From positions 1-15,930 of the forward strand of contig JBOFTV010000067.1 of assembly GCA_051652245.1 (NCBI GenBank): a DNA stretch of 15,930 nucleotides. The letters are read 5' to 3'. The notes beneath the pieces were generated by a model. That model ran no database searches, was not told the origin of the DNA, and saw only the letters and a program-made list of their open reading frames with translations. Of the stretch, positions 6,290 to 14,743 are shown one piece after another. Source of the stretch: BHER01 sp051652245. Lineage in GTDB: Bacteria > Bacillota_I > Bacilli_A > Culicoidibacterales > Culicoidibacteraceae. The position numbers and the translations under genes are program-made. Positions within the stretch are counted from its first letter, which is position 1, and each line of letters opens with the position of its first letter.

Positions 6290-8461
6290 ATGAATATTAA
6301 AAAAACGACGAATATTTTAATCGCATTAGTAGTAATAGTCACTTTGACACTACAATTTATAGGCGGTAGCGTATACTTAAATGCATCCTCGCAGCAGAAA
6401 TATATTATTGCAACTGATACAACTTATGCCCCCTTTGAATTTGAAGATGCCGATGGGAAAATTGTTGGAATTGATGTTGAGATTATGGCGGAAGTTGCCA
6501 AGCAATCAGGCTTTAGTTATGAGTTGAAGCCACAGGGGTTTAATGCAGCTGTGCAATCACTCGAATCAGGACAAGTTGATGCAGTTATTGCCGGAATGAC
6601 AATTACCGAAGCCCGACGTGAGAAATTTGATTTTTCGGTACCTTACTATGAATCAGGTGTGGTCATGGGCATTAAACAAGATAATCAAATTGTTAAAACA
6701 TATGCCGATTTAGCTGGCCAAAATGTTGCCGTCAAAGTTGGAACAGTAGGAGCCGATTTTGCCGCAAAATTAAAAGAACAATATAATTTTACCATAACAG
6801 CATTTGACGAAACGGCCAATATGTACGAGGACGTTAAAACGGGTAATTCTGTTGCAATGTTTGAAGATTACCCTGTCCTTGCCTACGGAATTACACAAGG
6901 AAATGGGTTGAAAATGGTAACTGGTAAAGAACCAAGTGGTTCTTATGGTGTTGCTGTTGGGAAGAATAAAAATGCGGAGTTTATCAAATTATTTAACGAA
7001 GGCTACGCTAAAATCGTTAAAAATGGAACGTATGATGCGATTTTAAGTAAATATTTGTCAACGGGAACAGCTGTGGCAACAGAAGTTGATAATGGCAGCC
7101 GCGTCAAAGGGAAAAAGTATACCTTTGCAACTGATACAACCTATGCCCCCTTTGAATTTCAAGCTGAAAATGGTGAATATGTGGGCATTGATTTAGATTT
7201 AATGAAAGCAATTGCTAAAAATCAAGGCTTTACTTATGAGATGAAATCTTTAGGCTTTAATGCAGCGCTTCAAGCACTAGAATCAAGTCAAGTTGATGCC
7301 GTAATTGCCGGAATGTCGATTACGCCTGAACGGATGCAGAAGTTTGATTTCTCACAACCATATTTTGAAAGTGGTATTGTTTTGGGAATTAGAGAAGACA
7401 ATAGTAAAGTAACTAGTTATGCGGATTTAAAAGGTGAGAAAGTTGCCGTCAAAGTTGGTACAGTAAGTGCTGATTTTGCACAGGCAAATAAGCAGAAATA
7501 TGGTTTTACCGTGACCCTTTTTGATGAAACAGCGAATATGTATGAAGATGTCAAAAGTGGTAATGCAGTTGCTTTATTTGAAGATTACCCTGTGTTAGCC
7601 TACGGAATTACGCAAGGCAATGGTCTTAAAATTGTAACTGAAAAAGAAGCGGGAGGGTCATATGGTATCGCAACCCCAAAAGGCAAAAATCCTGAATTAG
7701 TTACAGCCTTAAACAAAGGTTTAGCAAATATTACAGCAAGTGGAGAATACGATGCGATTTTAGCTAAATACCTCGAAGCTCCCCAATCAGCGCAAACGGG
7801 CAATGGCAACACAATTATGAGTCTGTTTTTAGAAAGTATGCCCGCTATTGCTAGAGGACTGGGGACAACATTGTATTTGACATTCTTCTCTTTACTAATT
7901 GCCTTGCTAATTGGTGTTGTTTTTGGTTTATTTAGTGTTTCGCAACATAAAGCGCTGAATCTTTTAGCAACATTCTACATTGATATTATGCGCGGGATTC
8001 CACTACTAGTGTTAGCTTTTATGATTTATAATGGTGTTCCAAGTTTATTAAATATTAAACTTGCCGCAAATGTTGCGGGAATTATCACACTTAGTTTAAA
8101 TGCGGGGGCCTATATTGCTGAAATTGTTCGCGGTGGAATTGAAGCGGTTGACGGTGGTCAAATGGAAGCAGCAAGAAGCCTTGGGCTACCTTATAACAAG
8201 ACAATGCGGAAAGTTATTTTACCACAGGCAATTAGAATTATGACACCATCATTTGTCAACCAATTCGTAATCACGTTAAAAGATACGTCAATTCTTTCAG
8301 TAATTGGAATTGTTGAATTAACACAAACCGGGAAACTAATCATCGCCCGCAATTTTGAGTCATTTAATATGTGGACAATCATTGCAATTGTTTACATCGT
8401 GATTATTACAATTTTAACAAAACTTTCAAAAGTGTTAGAACGGAGAATTAAAAATGACTAA
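6290..8461 (+). CDS. glnP: Glutamine-type amino-acid ABC transporter: two substrate-binding domains fused to permease
   Basis: 723 residues. An N-terminal signal or membrane segment (about 8-30) precedes two family 3 substrate-binding domains in tandem (about 36-262 and 275-503). Each has ATDTTYAPFEF, VDAVIAGM(T/S)IT, FDFS, VAVKVGTV and FEDYPVLAYGITQGNG motifs. The C-terminal permease (about 510-723) has several membrane helices and an EAA loop (about 622-641, MEAARSLGLPYNK..VILPQA). This is the GlnP layout of Lactococcus and Enterococcus, where a dimer carries four binding domains and imports glutamine, with asparagine or glutamate for some domains. AAAGGGAG lies 10 bases before the ATG. The stop overlaps glnQ by 8 bases, indicating translational coupling. 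The two binding domains may differ in ligand; the sequence does not settle which. Confidence 0.92.
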   Translation: MNIKKTTNILIALVVIVTLTLQFIGGSVYLNASSQQKYIIATDTTYAPFEFEDADGKIVGIDVEIMAEVAKQSGFSYELKPQGFNAAVQSLESGQVDAVIAGMTITEARREKFDFSVPYYESGVVMGIKQDNQIVKTYADLAGQNVAVKVGTVGADFAAKLKEQYNFTITAFDETANMYEDVKTGNSVAMFEDYPVLAYGITQGNGLKMVTGKEPSGSYGVAVGKNKNAEFIKLFNEGYAKIVKNGTYDAILSKYLSTGTAVATEVDNGSRVKGKKYTFATDTTYAPFEFQAENGEYVGIDLDLMKAIAKNQGFTYEMKSLGFNAALQALESSQVDAVIAGMSITPERMQKFDFSQPYFESGIVLGIREDNSKVTSYADLKGEKVAVKVGTVSADFAQANKQKYGFTVTLFDETANMYEDVKSGNAVALFEDYPVLAYGITQGNGLKIVTEKEAGGSYGIATPKGKNPELVTALNKGLANITASGEYDAILAKYLEAPQSAQTGNGNTIMSLFLESMPAIARGLGTTLYLTFFSLLIALLIGVVFGLFSVSQHKALNLLATFYIDIMRGIPLLVLAFMIYNGVPSLLNIKLAANVAGIITLSLNAGAYIAEIVRGGIEAVDGGQMEAARSLGLPYNKTMRKVILPQAIRIMTPSFVNQFVITLKDTSILSVIGIVELTQTGKLIIARNFESFNMWTIIAIVYIVIITILTKLSKVLERRIKND
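6410..7750 (+). repeat. Internal duplication of the glnP substrate-binding domain, 717 bp register
   Basis: The ATDTTYAPFEF block starts at 6410 and again at 7127. The EDYPVLAYGITQGNG block starts at 6863 and again at 7580. Both are offset by exactly 717 bases (239 codons), so the copies have no net length change between these landmarks. Several stretches are nearly identical in DNA, for example around the PFEF and EDYPV motifs. Confidence 0.85.
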
Positions 8462-9182
8462 AATAAATGTTCAAATGTTAGAAAAAAGTTACGGTGCCAA
8501 CAACGTTCTTAAAGGTGTAAGTCTCGAGGTTAAAGAAAATGAAGTGGTCTGCCTAATTGGTCCATCGGGATCAGGGAAAAGCACATTTTTACGCTGTATT
8601 AATAAACTTGAAACAGCGCAAAAAGGGGCAATAAGCGTTCATGGAATTGATGTCCTTGATAAGAAAACAGATGTCAACACGTTACGTGAAAGCATTGGAA
8701 TGGTCTTCCAACACTTTAATTTATTCCCTCATTTAAGCGTCATTGAAAATATCATGTTAGCACCAGTTGAACTAGGGAAAATGACAAAAGCGGAGGCGAA
8801 AGTTGAAGCCTTAAAATTATTAGATGATGTAGGATTAACAGAAAAGGCGGATGCGATGCCCAAACTATTATCAGGTGGTCAAAAGCAGCGTGTGGCGATT
8901 GCAAGAGCCTTAGCAATGCACCCCGACATCATGTTATTTGATGAACCAACAAGTGCCCTCGACCCGGAAATGGTCGGCGAAGTCTTACTCGTCATGAAAA
9001 AACTTGCCAAAAAAGGGATGACAATGGTCATTGTAACACATGAAATGGGATTTGCTCGTGAAGTAGCAGATCGGGTAATTTTCATGGATGGAGGCGTTAT
9101 TGTTGAACAGGGAAATCCCGAAGAATTCTTCAACAGCCCCCAAACGGACAGAGCAATAGAATTCCTCAACAAAATTCTGTAA
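8454..9182 (+). CDS. glnQ: Amino-acid ABC transporter ATPase, GlnQ type
   Basis: 242 residues, the usual length for the polar amino-acid uptake ATPases. Walker A GPSGSGKST (37-45), Q-loop VFQHFNLFPH (84-93), signature LSGGQKQR (139-146), Walker B IMLFDEP (159-165) with catalytic Glu, D-loop SALD, and switch His196 are all intact. It powers the permease encoded by the overlapping upstream gene. Its ribosome binding site GGAG (8442-8445) lies inside the end of glnP. No strong terminator follows; only a weak GGG/CCC element is present at about 9190-9201. Confidence 0.95.
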   Translation: MTKINVQMLEKSYGANNVLKGVSLEVKENEVVCLIGPSGSGKSTFLRCINKLETAQKGAISVHGIDVLDKKTDVNTLRESIGMVFQHFNLFPHLSVIENIMLAPVELGKMTKAEAKVEALKLLDDVGLTEKADAMPKLLSGGQKQRVAIARALAMHPDIMLFDEPTSALDPEMVGEVLLVMKKLAKKGMTMVIVTHEMGFAREVADRVIFMDGGVIVEQGNPEEFFNSPQTDRAIEFLNKIL

Positions 9183-9210
9183 AAAAAGTGGGAAATTCCC
9201 CCCTTTACTA

Positions 9211-9239
9211 TTGCTAAAAAGCTGGACTCATGATAGAAT
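9211..9239 (+). promoter_or_regulatory. Promoter of rpmE
   Basis: TTGCTA (9211-9216), a 17-base spacer and TAGAAT (9234-9239) with TG at 9231-9232 (extended -10). The predicted transcript starts near 9246 and has a leader of about 53 bases. Confidence 0.7.
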
Positions 9240-9246
9240 AATACAC

Positions 9247-9278
9247 AGAGACTTTCTCTAGTTGGCAAACATCTAGGG
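9247..9278 (+). other. Possible structured leader of rpmE
   Basis: Two small, mutually exclusive hairpins can form: AGAGA/TCTCT (9247-9251/9255-9259) and CTCTAG/CTAGGG (9256-9261/9273-9278, one G-U). They end just before the AAGGAG ribosome binding site (9282-9287). L31 genes in Bacillota are known to carry autoregulatory leaders, but I cannot confirm that this matches that family. Confidence 0.3.
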
Positions 9279-9298
9279 CGGAAGGAGAAAATAACGTT

Positions 9299-9523
9299 AT
9301 GAAAAAAGGAATACATCCAAACTATAAACAAGTTAATGTAATTTGTTCTACATGTGGAGCCGAGTTTGAAACTGGTTCTGTAATAGACGAAATTCGTGTT
9401 GATACTTGTTCAGCATGTCATCCATTTTATACAGGACGTCAACGTTTTAGCAACGCTGATGGACGAGTTGAGAAATTCAACAAAAAATATGGTATTGCAT
9501 CAACAAACGAAGAAGAAGAATAA
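9299..9523 (+). CDS. rpmE: 50S ribosomal protein L31, zinc-binding type
   Basis: 74 residues, beginning MKKGIHPNYKQVNVICSTCG. Two CxxC pairs, Cys16/Cys19 and Cys37/Cys40, mark the zinc-containing (C+) form; the TCSACHPFYTGRQRF block is the family signature. It is a surface protein of the large subunit that helps bridge to the small subunit. The ribosome binding site AAGGAG is 11 bases upstream. It is monocistronic by its own promoter and terminator. A zinc-bound L31 is also a zinc reserve in bacteria that hold a zinc-free paralogue, which is not seen here. Confidence 0.96.
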   Translation: MKKGIHPNYKQVNVICSTCGAEFETGSVIDEIRVDTCSACHPFYTGRQRFSNADGRVEKFNKKYGIASTNEEEE

Positions 9524-9535
9524 AAATTATTTTTT

Positions 9536-9563
9536 CTCCACTTTAGCTTAAGTGGAGTTTTTT
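9536..9563 (+). terminator. Intrinsic terminator after rpmE
   Basis: CTCCACTT (9536-9543) pairs perfectly with AAGTGGAG (9550-9557), with a 6-base loop and six T (9558-9563). It sits only 34 bases before the next coding start. Confidence 0.9.
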
Positions 9564-9597
9564 GTTATCAATTTTTGGTGAAGGGAAGTTTGTTGCG

Positions 9598-11340
9598 ATG
9601 AAGTTATTGCTTTCATATTTAGCACCGTTTAAAAAGGAGCTGAAATACGGTCCCTTTTTTAAGTGGTTAGAAGCAGTTTTTGAGTTAATTATTCCTTTTA
9701 TCATGATTAAAATCATTGATGTTGGTATTGGTGGGAAGGATAAAAGCTATCTTTTATCCATGGGAGCAATAATGTTGTTGCTTGGAAGTTTAGGATTAGT
9801 TTGCTCATTAATTTGCCAGTATTATGCATCGCGGGCCTCACAAGGTTATGGCACGATTGTTCGGAATAAACTTTTTAGTCACATCCACAAACTATCACAT
9901 CAGCAAATCAATGAAATTGGTGCAAGTTCACTTGAAACACGGCTAACTAATGACATAAATCAGCTTCAACTTGCTGTGGCAATGCTGATTCGTTTAGTTG
10001 TCCGGGCTCCCTTTTTGGTTTTGGGCGCGATGGTGATGTCGATGTTTATTAACTGGCAGCTGGCGTTAATTTTTGTGGCAATTATCCCGCTCATAGCGGC
10101 CGTGATTTATCTTATCATGAGACAAACCATCCCTAAATATAAACTGATTCAAGCAAAAATAGATCAAATTGGAAAGCGAGCTCATCAACAATTAACTGGT
10201 GCAAGGGTAATTAGAAGCAGCACCAGACTTAGCGATGAGAAGCGGGCATTTAAAGCAGATGCTGATCAAATAACAGAAAGGGCAATCAATGTTGGTTACA
10301 TTAATGCACTGCTAAATCCTTTGACGACGATTATCATCAATATTGGCATCATCACCATAATTTGGTTTGGTGGAATTAAAGTAGCAGCTGGGGTGATGAC
10401 ACAAGGAGAAGTCATTGCTTTTATTAGTTACATGACGCAAATTTTACTAGCGTTGATTATTGTTGCCAGCCTGATTATCCTATTTACAAAAGCCTATGCA
10501 AGTGCCAAAAGAATAGCAGAAATCCTCGAACTCCAACCCCAAATCCTCGAAAAAAAAGCCCCCGCGCAAACAATTTTAAGGCGCAGGGATTGTCCCCAAA
10601 TTCAGTGTATTAATGTTTGTTTTTCGTATAGTGACGATGCAACTCCACTCCTTTCTAACCTTAATTTTTCGATTAACAGTGGGCAGAAAATCGGGATTAT
10701 TGGGGGGACGGGTGCTGGTAAGTCAACGTTGATTCGGCTGTTGCCACGATTACAGGATGTTAGCTTGGGCAGTATTCTTTTTTATGGTGTGGATGTTAGG
10801 GGATATCAATTTGATGTTTTGCGTAAAAATATTATGATCGTCCCCCAAAAGGCCATTGTTTTTAGTGGAACAGTGGCGCATAATTTGCGTGTTGGCAACC
10901 TTTTGGCAACAGATGAGCAAATGTGGCATGCGCTCAAAATTGCGCAGGCGGATGAATTTGTTCGTGCGGATTCCTTAGGTCTAGAGAAAATAATTTTGGA
11001 AGATGGTGCTAACTTATCCGGTGGGCAGAAGCAACGCCTAACAATTGCTCGAAGCTTGATGTCGCAACCAGAAATCTTAATTTTTGATGATAGCACGAGT
11101 GCACTTGACTATGTTACGGATGCTAAACTACGGCAAAACCTTGCTAAGCACTGTGCGTCGATGACAATTATTGCCGTTTCTCAGCGGATTGCAGCAATAG
11201 CCCATAGTGATCTAATTATTGTCCTCGAACACGGCAAAATTGTAGGTCAGGGGACACATCAGCAGTTATTAGTAAATTGCGCGGCCTATCAAGAAATTGC
11301 GCGGTCACAATTGGGAGATATTGAGGTGAAACAAGGATGA
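9598..11340 (+). CDS. ABC exporter half-transporter with degenerate ATPase site (first subunit)
   Basis: 580 residues from ATG 9598, which has GAAGGGA 11 bases upstream; an in-frame TTG at 9562 lies in the preceding terminator and is unlikely. An N-terminal six-helix membrane domain (about 20-310) is fused to a nucleotide-binding domain. Walker A is GGTGAGKST (369-377) and the signature LSGGQKQR (473-480). After Walker B the catalytic Glu is Asp (LIFDDSTSALD, D497-D498), and the switch His is replaced by Gln (AVSQRIA). These changes are typical of the non-catalytic partner in heterodimeric exporters such as LmrCD, BmrCD and TM287/288. The stop codon overlaps the start of the second half-transporter (ATGA). 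Such pairs export drugs or lipophilic compounds; the natural substrate is unknown. No promoter is visible between the rpmE terminator and this gene. Confidence 0.88.
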   Translation: MKLLLSYLAPFKKELKYGPFFKWLEAVFELIIPFIMIKIIDVGIGGKDKSYLLSMGAIMLLLGSLGLVCSLICQYYASRASQGYGTIVRNKLFSHIHKLSHQQINEIGASSLETRLTNDINQLQLAVAMLIRLVVRAPFLVLGAMVMSMFINWQLALIFVAIIPLIAAVIYLIMRQTIPKYKLIQAKIDQIGKRAHQQLTGARVIRSSTRLSDEKRAFKADADQITERAINVGYINALLNPLTTIIINIGIITIIWFGGIKVAAGVMTQGEVIAFISYMTQILLALIIVASLIILFTKAYASAKRIAEILELQPQILEKKAPAQTILRRRDCPQIQCINVCFSYSDDATPLLSNLNFSINSGQKIGIIGGTGAGKSTLIRLLPRLQDVSLGSILFYGVDVRGYQFDVLRKNIMIVPQKAIVFSGTVAHNLRVGNLLATDEQMWHALKIAQADEFVRADSLGLEKIILEDGANLSGGQKQRLTIARSLMSQPEILIFDDSTSALDYVTDAKLRQNLAKHCASMTIIAVSQRIAAIAHSDLIIVLEHGKIVGQGTHQQLLVNCAAYQEIARSQLGDIEVKQG

Positions 11341-13088
11341 AAATGATTGTACTTAAGCGAATTTGGCTCTATGGGAAGCAACACCCACTGTATATTATTA
11401 CGGCAATTGTCCTTTCACTTGTGCAAGTGGGATTCACGTTACTGATGCCAATTGTGATTGCTGGTGCCATGGATTTGATTATTGGACCGGGTAACGTGGA
11501 TTTTGATGGCGTTTTAAGAGGAATAGTCTTGCTTTTAGGAATGGTCATGATGATTAGTGCGGCAACTTTTGGCATTATTGTCAGTACCAACATATTAACA
11601 TATAAAATTGTTAATCAGATGCGTTTAGAAGCAATGGCAAGGGTAATGGAAATGCCATTACAAGCAATTGACAGCCATGCGTTTGGGGATTTCACTAGTC
11701 GAATTGTTGTCGATATTGAAGTGATTGCTGATGGCTTGTTACAAGGATTTATCCAAGTTTTCACGGGTGTTATTATGATTTTGGGGACATTGGCGATTAT
11801 CTTTTGGCTAAACCAGATTATTGCGCTATTTGTCCTCGTAATCACACCAATATCACTTGTTTTAACGGCAATTATAGCGCAGAAATCGTATAACCGCTTT
11901 AAAATTCAAGGAGAAATCCGCGGTGAAATGGCAGGATATAGCGCAGAAATGATTGGTGCACAAACCTTGCTTAAAAATTTTTCCCAAGAAGAGCAGACAA
12001 TTAAAAGATACAAAGAAATGAATCAAAAACTAGAAAAAAACGGCGTGCTGGCCCAATTTTATTCGGCATTAAGTAATCCAACTACCAGATGGGTTAATAG
12101 CATTGTTTACACGGGAGTTGGTGTAATTGGCGCTTTTCTGGTCATTGATGGGGGGATGAGTGTTGGTATTCTAGCAGCGTTTTTGATTTATGTCAATCAG
12201 TATATGAAACAATTTAATGAAATGTCAGGTGTTATCACGGAAATTCAGGCAGCAATAGCTTCAGCCCAGCGAGTATTTGCGTTAATTGATGCACCAAAAG
12301 AGATTGCATCAGCTAAGGGAGCGGTGGAGCTAACTTCTGTTGAAGGTGATATTAGACTCGAAAACATCAGTTTTTCTTATACTGCGGGGCATAAAATCAT
12401 TGAGGGGCTGAATTTGACGGTAAAAGCGGGTCAGACGGTAGCAATTGTAGGAGCAACGGGATGTGGCAAGACGACACTAATTAATCTCCTGATGCGCTTT
12501 TATGAATTAGATAGTGGGCGAATTTTAATTGATGGTCAGGACATGCAGAAATTCACGAAAACGAGTGTAAGAAGGCAATTTGGCATGGTCCTGCAGCAGA
12601 CATGGTTATTTTATGGCACAATTGCGGAAAACATTGCTTATTTCAAACCAGAGGCAACAGACCAAGAAATTGTTAGGGCGGCAAAGCGAGCCCATGCGCA
12701 TCACTTTATTGAACAACTAGCCCAAGGATATCAAACAAAAATTGGCAGCCTAACGGGAATATTATCAGAGGGTGAAAAGCAATTAATCGCCATTGCCCGA
12801 AGCATGCTATTAAATTCCCCGATGTTAATTTTAGATGAAGCAACGGGAAGTATTGACAGTGTAACTGAAGTCCTAGTAGCAAATGCTTTCAAAAAAATGA
12901 TGGTGGGTCGAACAAGTTTTATCATTGCTCACCGATTAGCAACAATTAAATCGGCCGATATGATTGTTGTAATGGAAGCGGGTAAAATTATTGAACAAGG
13001 GAATCACTCAACACTACGAGAAAAAAATGGGGCCTACGAAAAAATGTATTTAAGTCAATTTAGCGGAAATTTGACAGTGGAGAAATAA
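11337..13088 (+). CDS. ABC exporter half-transporter with catalytic Walker B (second subunit)
   Basis: 583 residues, with an exporter membrane domain (about 15-310) and a nucleotide-binding domain. Walker A GATGCGKTT (372-380), Q-loop VLQQTWLFYG, Walker B LILDEATGSID with catalytic Glu501, and switch His532 (IIAHRLATI) are intact. The signature motif is altered to LSEGEKQL (476-483). In a heterodimer the degenerate site is built from one partner's Walker motifs and the other's signature. The altered signature here faces the Asp-substituted Walker B of the upstream subunit, so the defects fall in the same site and one good site remains. It starts within the upstream stop codon (4-base overlap), so the two are co-translated. 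Probable multidrug or lipid-like substrate exporter; the ligand is not determinable. Confidence 0.9.
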   Translation: MKMIVLKRIWLYGKQHPLYIITAIVLSLVQVGFTLLMPIVIAGAMDLIIGPGNVDFDGVLRGIVLLLGMVMMISAATFGIIVSTNILTYKIVNQMRLEAMARVMEMPLQAIDSHAFGDFTSRIVVDIEVIADGLLQGFIQVFTGVIMILGTLAIIFWLNQIIALFVLVITPISLVLTAIIAQKSYNRFKIQGEIRGEMAGYSAEMIGAQTLLKNFSQEEQTIKRYKEMNQKLEKNGVLAQFYSALSNPTTRWVNSIVYTGVGVIGAFLVIDGGMSVGILAAFLIYVNQYMKQFNEMSGVITEIQAAIASAQRVFALIDAPKEIASAKGAVELTSVEGDIRLENISFSYTAGHKIIEGLNLTVKAGQTVAIVGATGCGKTTLINLLMRFYELDSGRILIDGQDMQKFTKTSVRRQFGMVLQQTWLFYGTIAENIAYFKPEATDQEIVRAAKRAHAHHFIEQLAQGYQTKIGSLTGILSEGEKQLIAIARSMLLNSPMLILDEATGSIDSVTEVLVANAFKKMMVGRTSFIIAHRLATIKSADMIVVMEAGKIIEQGNHSTLREKNGAYEKMYLSQFSGNLTVEK

Positions 13089-13099
13089 TATGTTAGGAT
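13071..13099 (+). promoter_or_regulatory. Promoter inside the end of the second exporter gene
   Basis: TTGACA (13071-13076), a 17-base spacer and TAGGAT (13094-13099) with TG at 13091-13092 as an extended -10. The -35 overlaps the last codons of the exporter gene. It would start transcripts near 13106 for the membrane protein gene downstream. Confidence 0.65.
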
Positions 13100-13130
13100 T
13101 GAAATATGTGTAATATAGGGAGCGATGGCA

Positions 13131-13973
13131 ATGGAAAATATTAGTCCAGCAAGCAACAAAACGGCAGATTCAGTCACTAACATAGAACAACGCAAAACCA
13201 AGAAATCAGGGATTAGTGCCAAAATAATTTTGAGTATTTTAGCAAGTGTCATCTTTCTGGGGGCGCTAACTTATGGACTTGTGTTAAATGTTGCAGGCCC
13301 ACCGCGCAAAACAATTGATTTAGCAGAGAAACTCCAGGTTTATGGTGAGGGAATTGATGGCCATGTCAGTGTTCTTATTGTTAATATGAGTCAATGGGAT
13401 GAAAGTTTAGATAAAGCGGAGGCCGAGTATATTGCTGAATTAGAGTTCAGTTATAAGGGACAACAAGTAAATGCTGAAAGACTACTTCTTGACCTTCCTT
13501 TAAAAGCAGGCGATCAAGAAGAAATCAGTGTAATTAATAACCCAACATTAAATGATAAATATCAAATGCAGCCCAAACAAGAAAGACTAGAAATTGCGTT
13601 AAACTATCTCGGAAAAAGAATTGAAACAATAAGTGAAATAGATAAAATCAGCTTCGAAGATCATTTTAAAGAATTCACGGAAATCCACAAATACAGTGAA
13701 AAAGATCTAGAATATATTTTTTATAAAATCGAGGCTAATTTTTTACCGTATGGAGCAGAAGAAACGGAGAACACAGCCGCAACAACAATTATTTATGGCT
13801 ACCTTAATGGGGAGGGCGTAATCCTTGGAGGCGAAACGAATATTATTGATTATGATGGCTACATCATGGGGGATAATTACCCAACAAGCAACTTAAAATT
13901 AACAGAACAAGAATCACAAGCGACAGAAATTATCGCAGCGATGAAAAGTCGAGGATTTAGCTTATATGAGTAG
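13131..13973 (+). CDS. Unrecognised single-pass membrane protein, extracytoplasmic domain
   Basis: 280 residues from ATG 13131, chosen because AGGGAG (13117-13122) is 8 bases before it; the in-frame ATG at 13125 is only 2 bases away. I do not recognise a family. About 25 hydrophilic residues ending in a basic patch (RKTKKSG) precede one membrane segment (about 30-53). A domain of about 225 residues then lies outside by the positive-inside rule. That domain is acidic, mixed alpha/beta in appearance and has no Cys after the membrane segment. It includes a helical, Lys/Glu-rich centre and a C-terminal part with IIYGYLNGEGVILGG and IIDYDGYIMGDNYP. It is not a lipoprotein and lacks a sorting signal. 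It probably shares a transcript with the peptidase C26 gene 44 bases downstream. Confidence 0.75.
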   Translation: MENISPASNKTADSVTNIEQRKTKKSGISAKIILSILASVIFLGALTYGLVLNVAGPPRKTIDLAEKLQVYGEGIDGHVSVLIVNMSQWDESLDKAEAEYIAELEFSYKGQQVNAERLLLDLPLKAGDQEEISVINNPTLNDKYQMQPKQERLEIALNYLGKRIETISEIDKISFEDHFKEFTEIHKYSEKDLEYIFYKIEANFLPYGAEETENTAATTIIYGYLNGEGVILGGETNIIDYDGYIMGDNYPTSNLKLTEQESQATEIIAAMKSRGFSLYE

Positions 13974-14017
13974 AGCAATCCTTACTTTTTTTAAAGAAAA
14001 AAGAATGGAGTGTTTAG

Positions 14018-14743
14018 ATGAAAAAAATCGGAATAACAAGTAGAGCGCTTGCCATGGACTTAGAGGACGTAAATAAGCTATATTTGGTTGGAACGCCACA
14101 TGGTTACATTGAGGCAGTTAGCCGTGCGGGCGCTTTGCCAATTATTATTCCGTTGGATAATAGTGAACAGCAGTTAGGTGCCTATTTAGATTTATGTGAT
14201 GGGCTGATTTTAACTGGAGGTGCAGATATTGATCCGGCGTTTTACGATATGCCACAAATGCAAGGGATTGGTGCAATTGATGTTGACCGTGATGAAAGTG
14301 ATTTAGCCGTTTTAGAAATGGCATTTGCGCGTAAGTTGCCCATTTTTGGAATTTGTCGGGGGTGCCAATTATTGAATGTTTATTGTGGTGGAACGCTCCA
14401 CCAGGACATGCGCTATATTGATACACAGATATTGCACGATCAGAAAAATACGCGTAGTGCAGTGTCTCACAGTGTTGAGGTAGTAGCTGGTTCGAAACTG
14501 CACGCTTTATTTGGTGAACAAGAACAATTTGGTGTTAATTCTTTTCATCATCAAGCGTGCAATAAAATTGGAAAAGACTTGGTGGTAACCTTAACTGGGC
14601 CTGATGGTGTAGTTGAAGGAATTGAAAAAACGGGTGATGACCATTATGTTGTTGGTGTCCAGTTTCATCCAGAAATGTTTTGTGGTAGTCACGAGTATGA
14701 TTATATGGAAAAAGCATTCAAAGCATTTGTTAAATTAGTTTAA
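14018..14743 (+). CDS. Class I glutamine amidotransferase-like hydrolase (peptidase C26, PuuD-like)
   Basis: 241 residues. The class I amidotransferase fold is shown by the nucleophile elbow GICRG (Cys113) and by FHPE near the C-terminus (His217, Glu219), giving the Cys-His-Glu triad. Other family motifs are LTGGADIDPAFY (65-76), DRDESDLAVLEMA (90-102), LLNVYCGGTLHQD (118-130) and VNSFHHQA (173-180). The family includes gamma-glutamyl-GABA hydrolase (PuuD) and other gamma-glutamyl hydrolases that act in the cytoplasm. No other putrescine-pathway gene is present, so the substrate is open. The ribosome binding site TGGAG lies 7 bases upstream. There is no clear terminator between it and the upstream membrane protein gene. 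Confidence 0.88.
   Translation: MKKIGITSRALAMDLEDVNKLYLVGTPHGYIEAVSRAGALPIIIPLDNSEQQLGAYLDLCDGLILTGGADIDPAFYDMPQMQGIGAIDVDRDESDLAVLEMAFARKLPIFGICRGCQLLNVYCGGTLHQDMRYIDTQILHDQKNTRSAVSHSVEVVAGSKLHALFGEQEQFGVNSFHHQACNKIGKDLVVTLTGPDGVVEGIEKTGDDHYVVGVQFHPEMFCGSHEYDYMEKAFKAFVKLV

Noticed and set aside
9190..9201. GGGAAATTCCC after glnQ as an intrinsic terminator
   Set aside because: Only about three G-C pairs can form around a usable loop, and C and mixed bases follow in place of a T run.
9562..9597. TTG at 9562 as the start of the first exporter gene
   Set aside because: It lies in the T run of the rpmE terminator and adds residues without similarity to exporters; ATG 9598 has a suitable ribosome binding site.
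13981..14004. T-run and A-run before the peptidase C26 gene as a terminator
   Set aside because: The potential stem is purely A-T with no G-C core and no T run after it.
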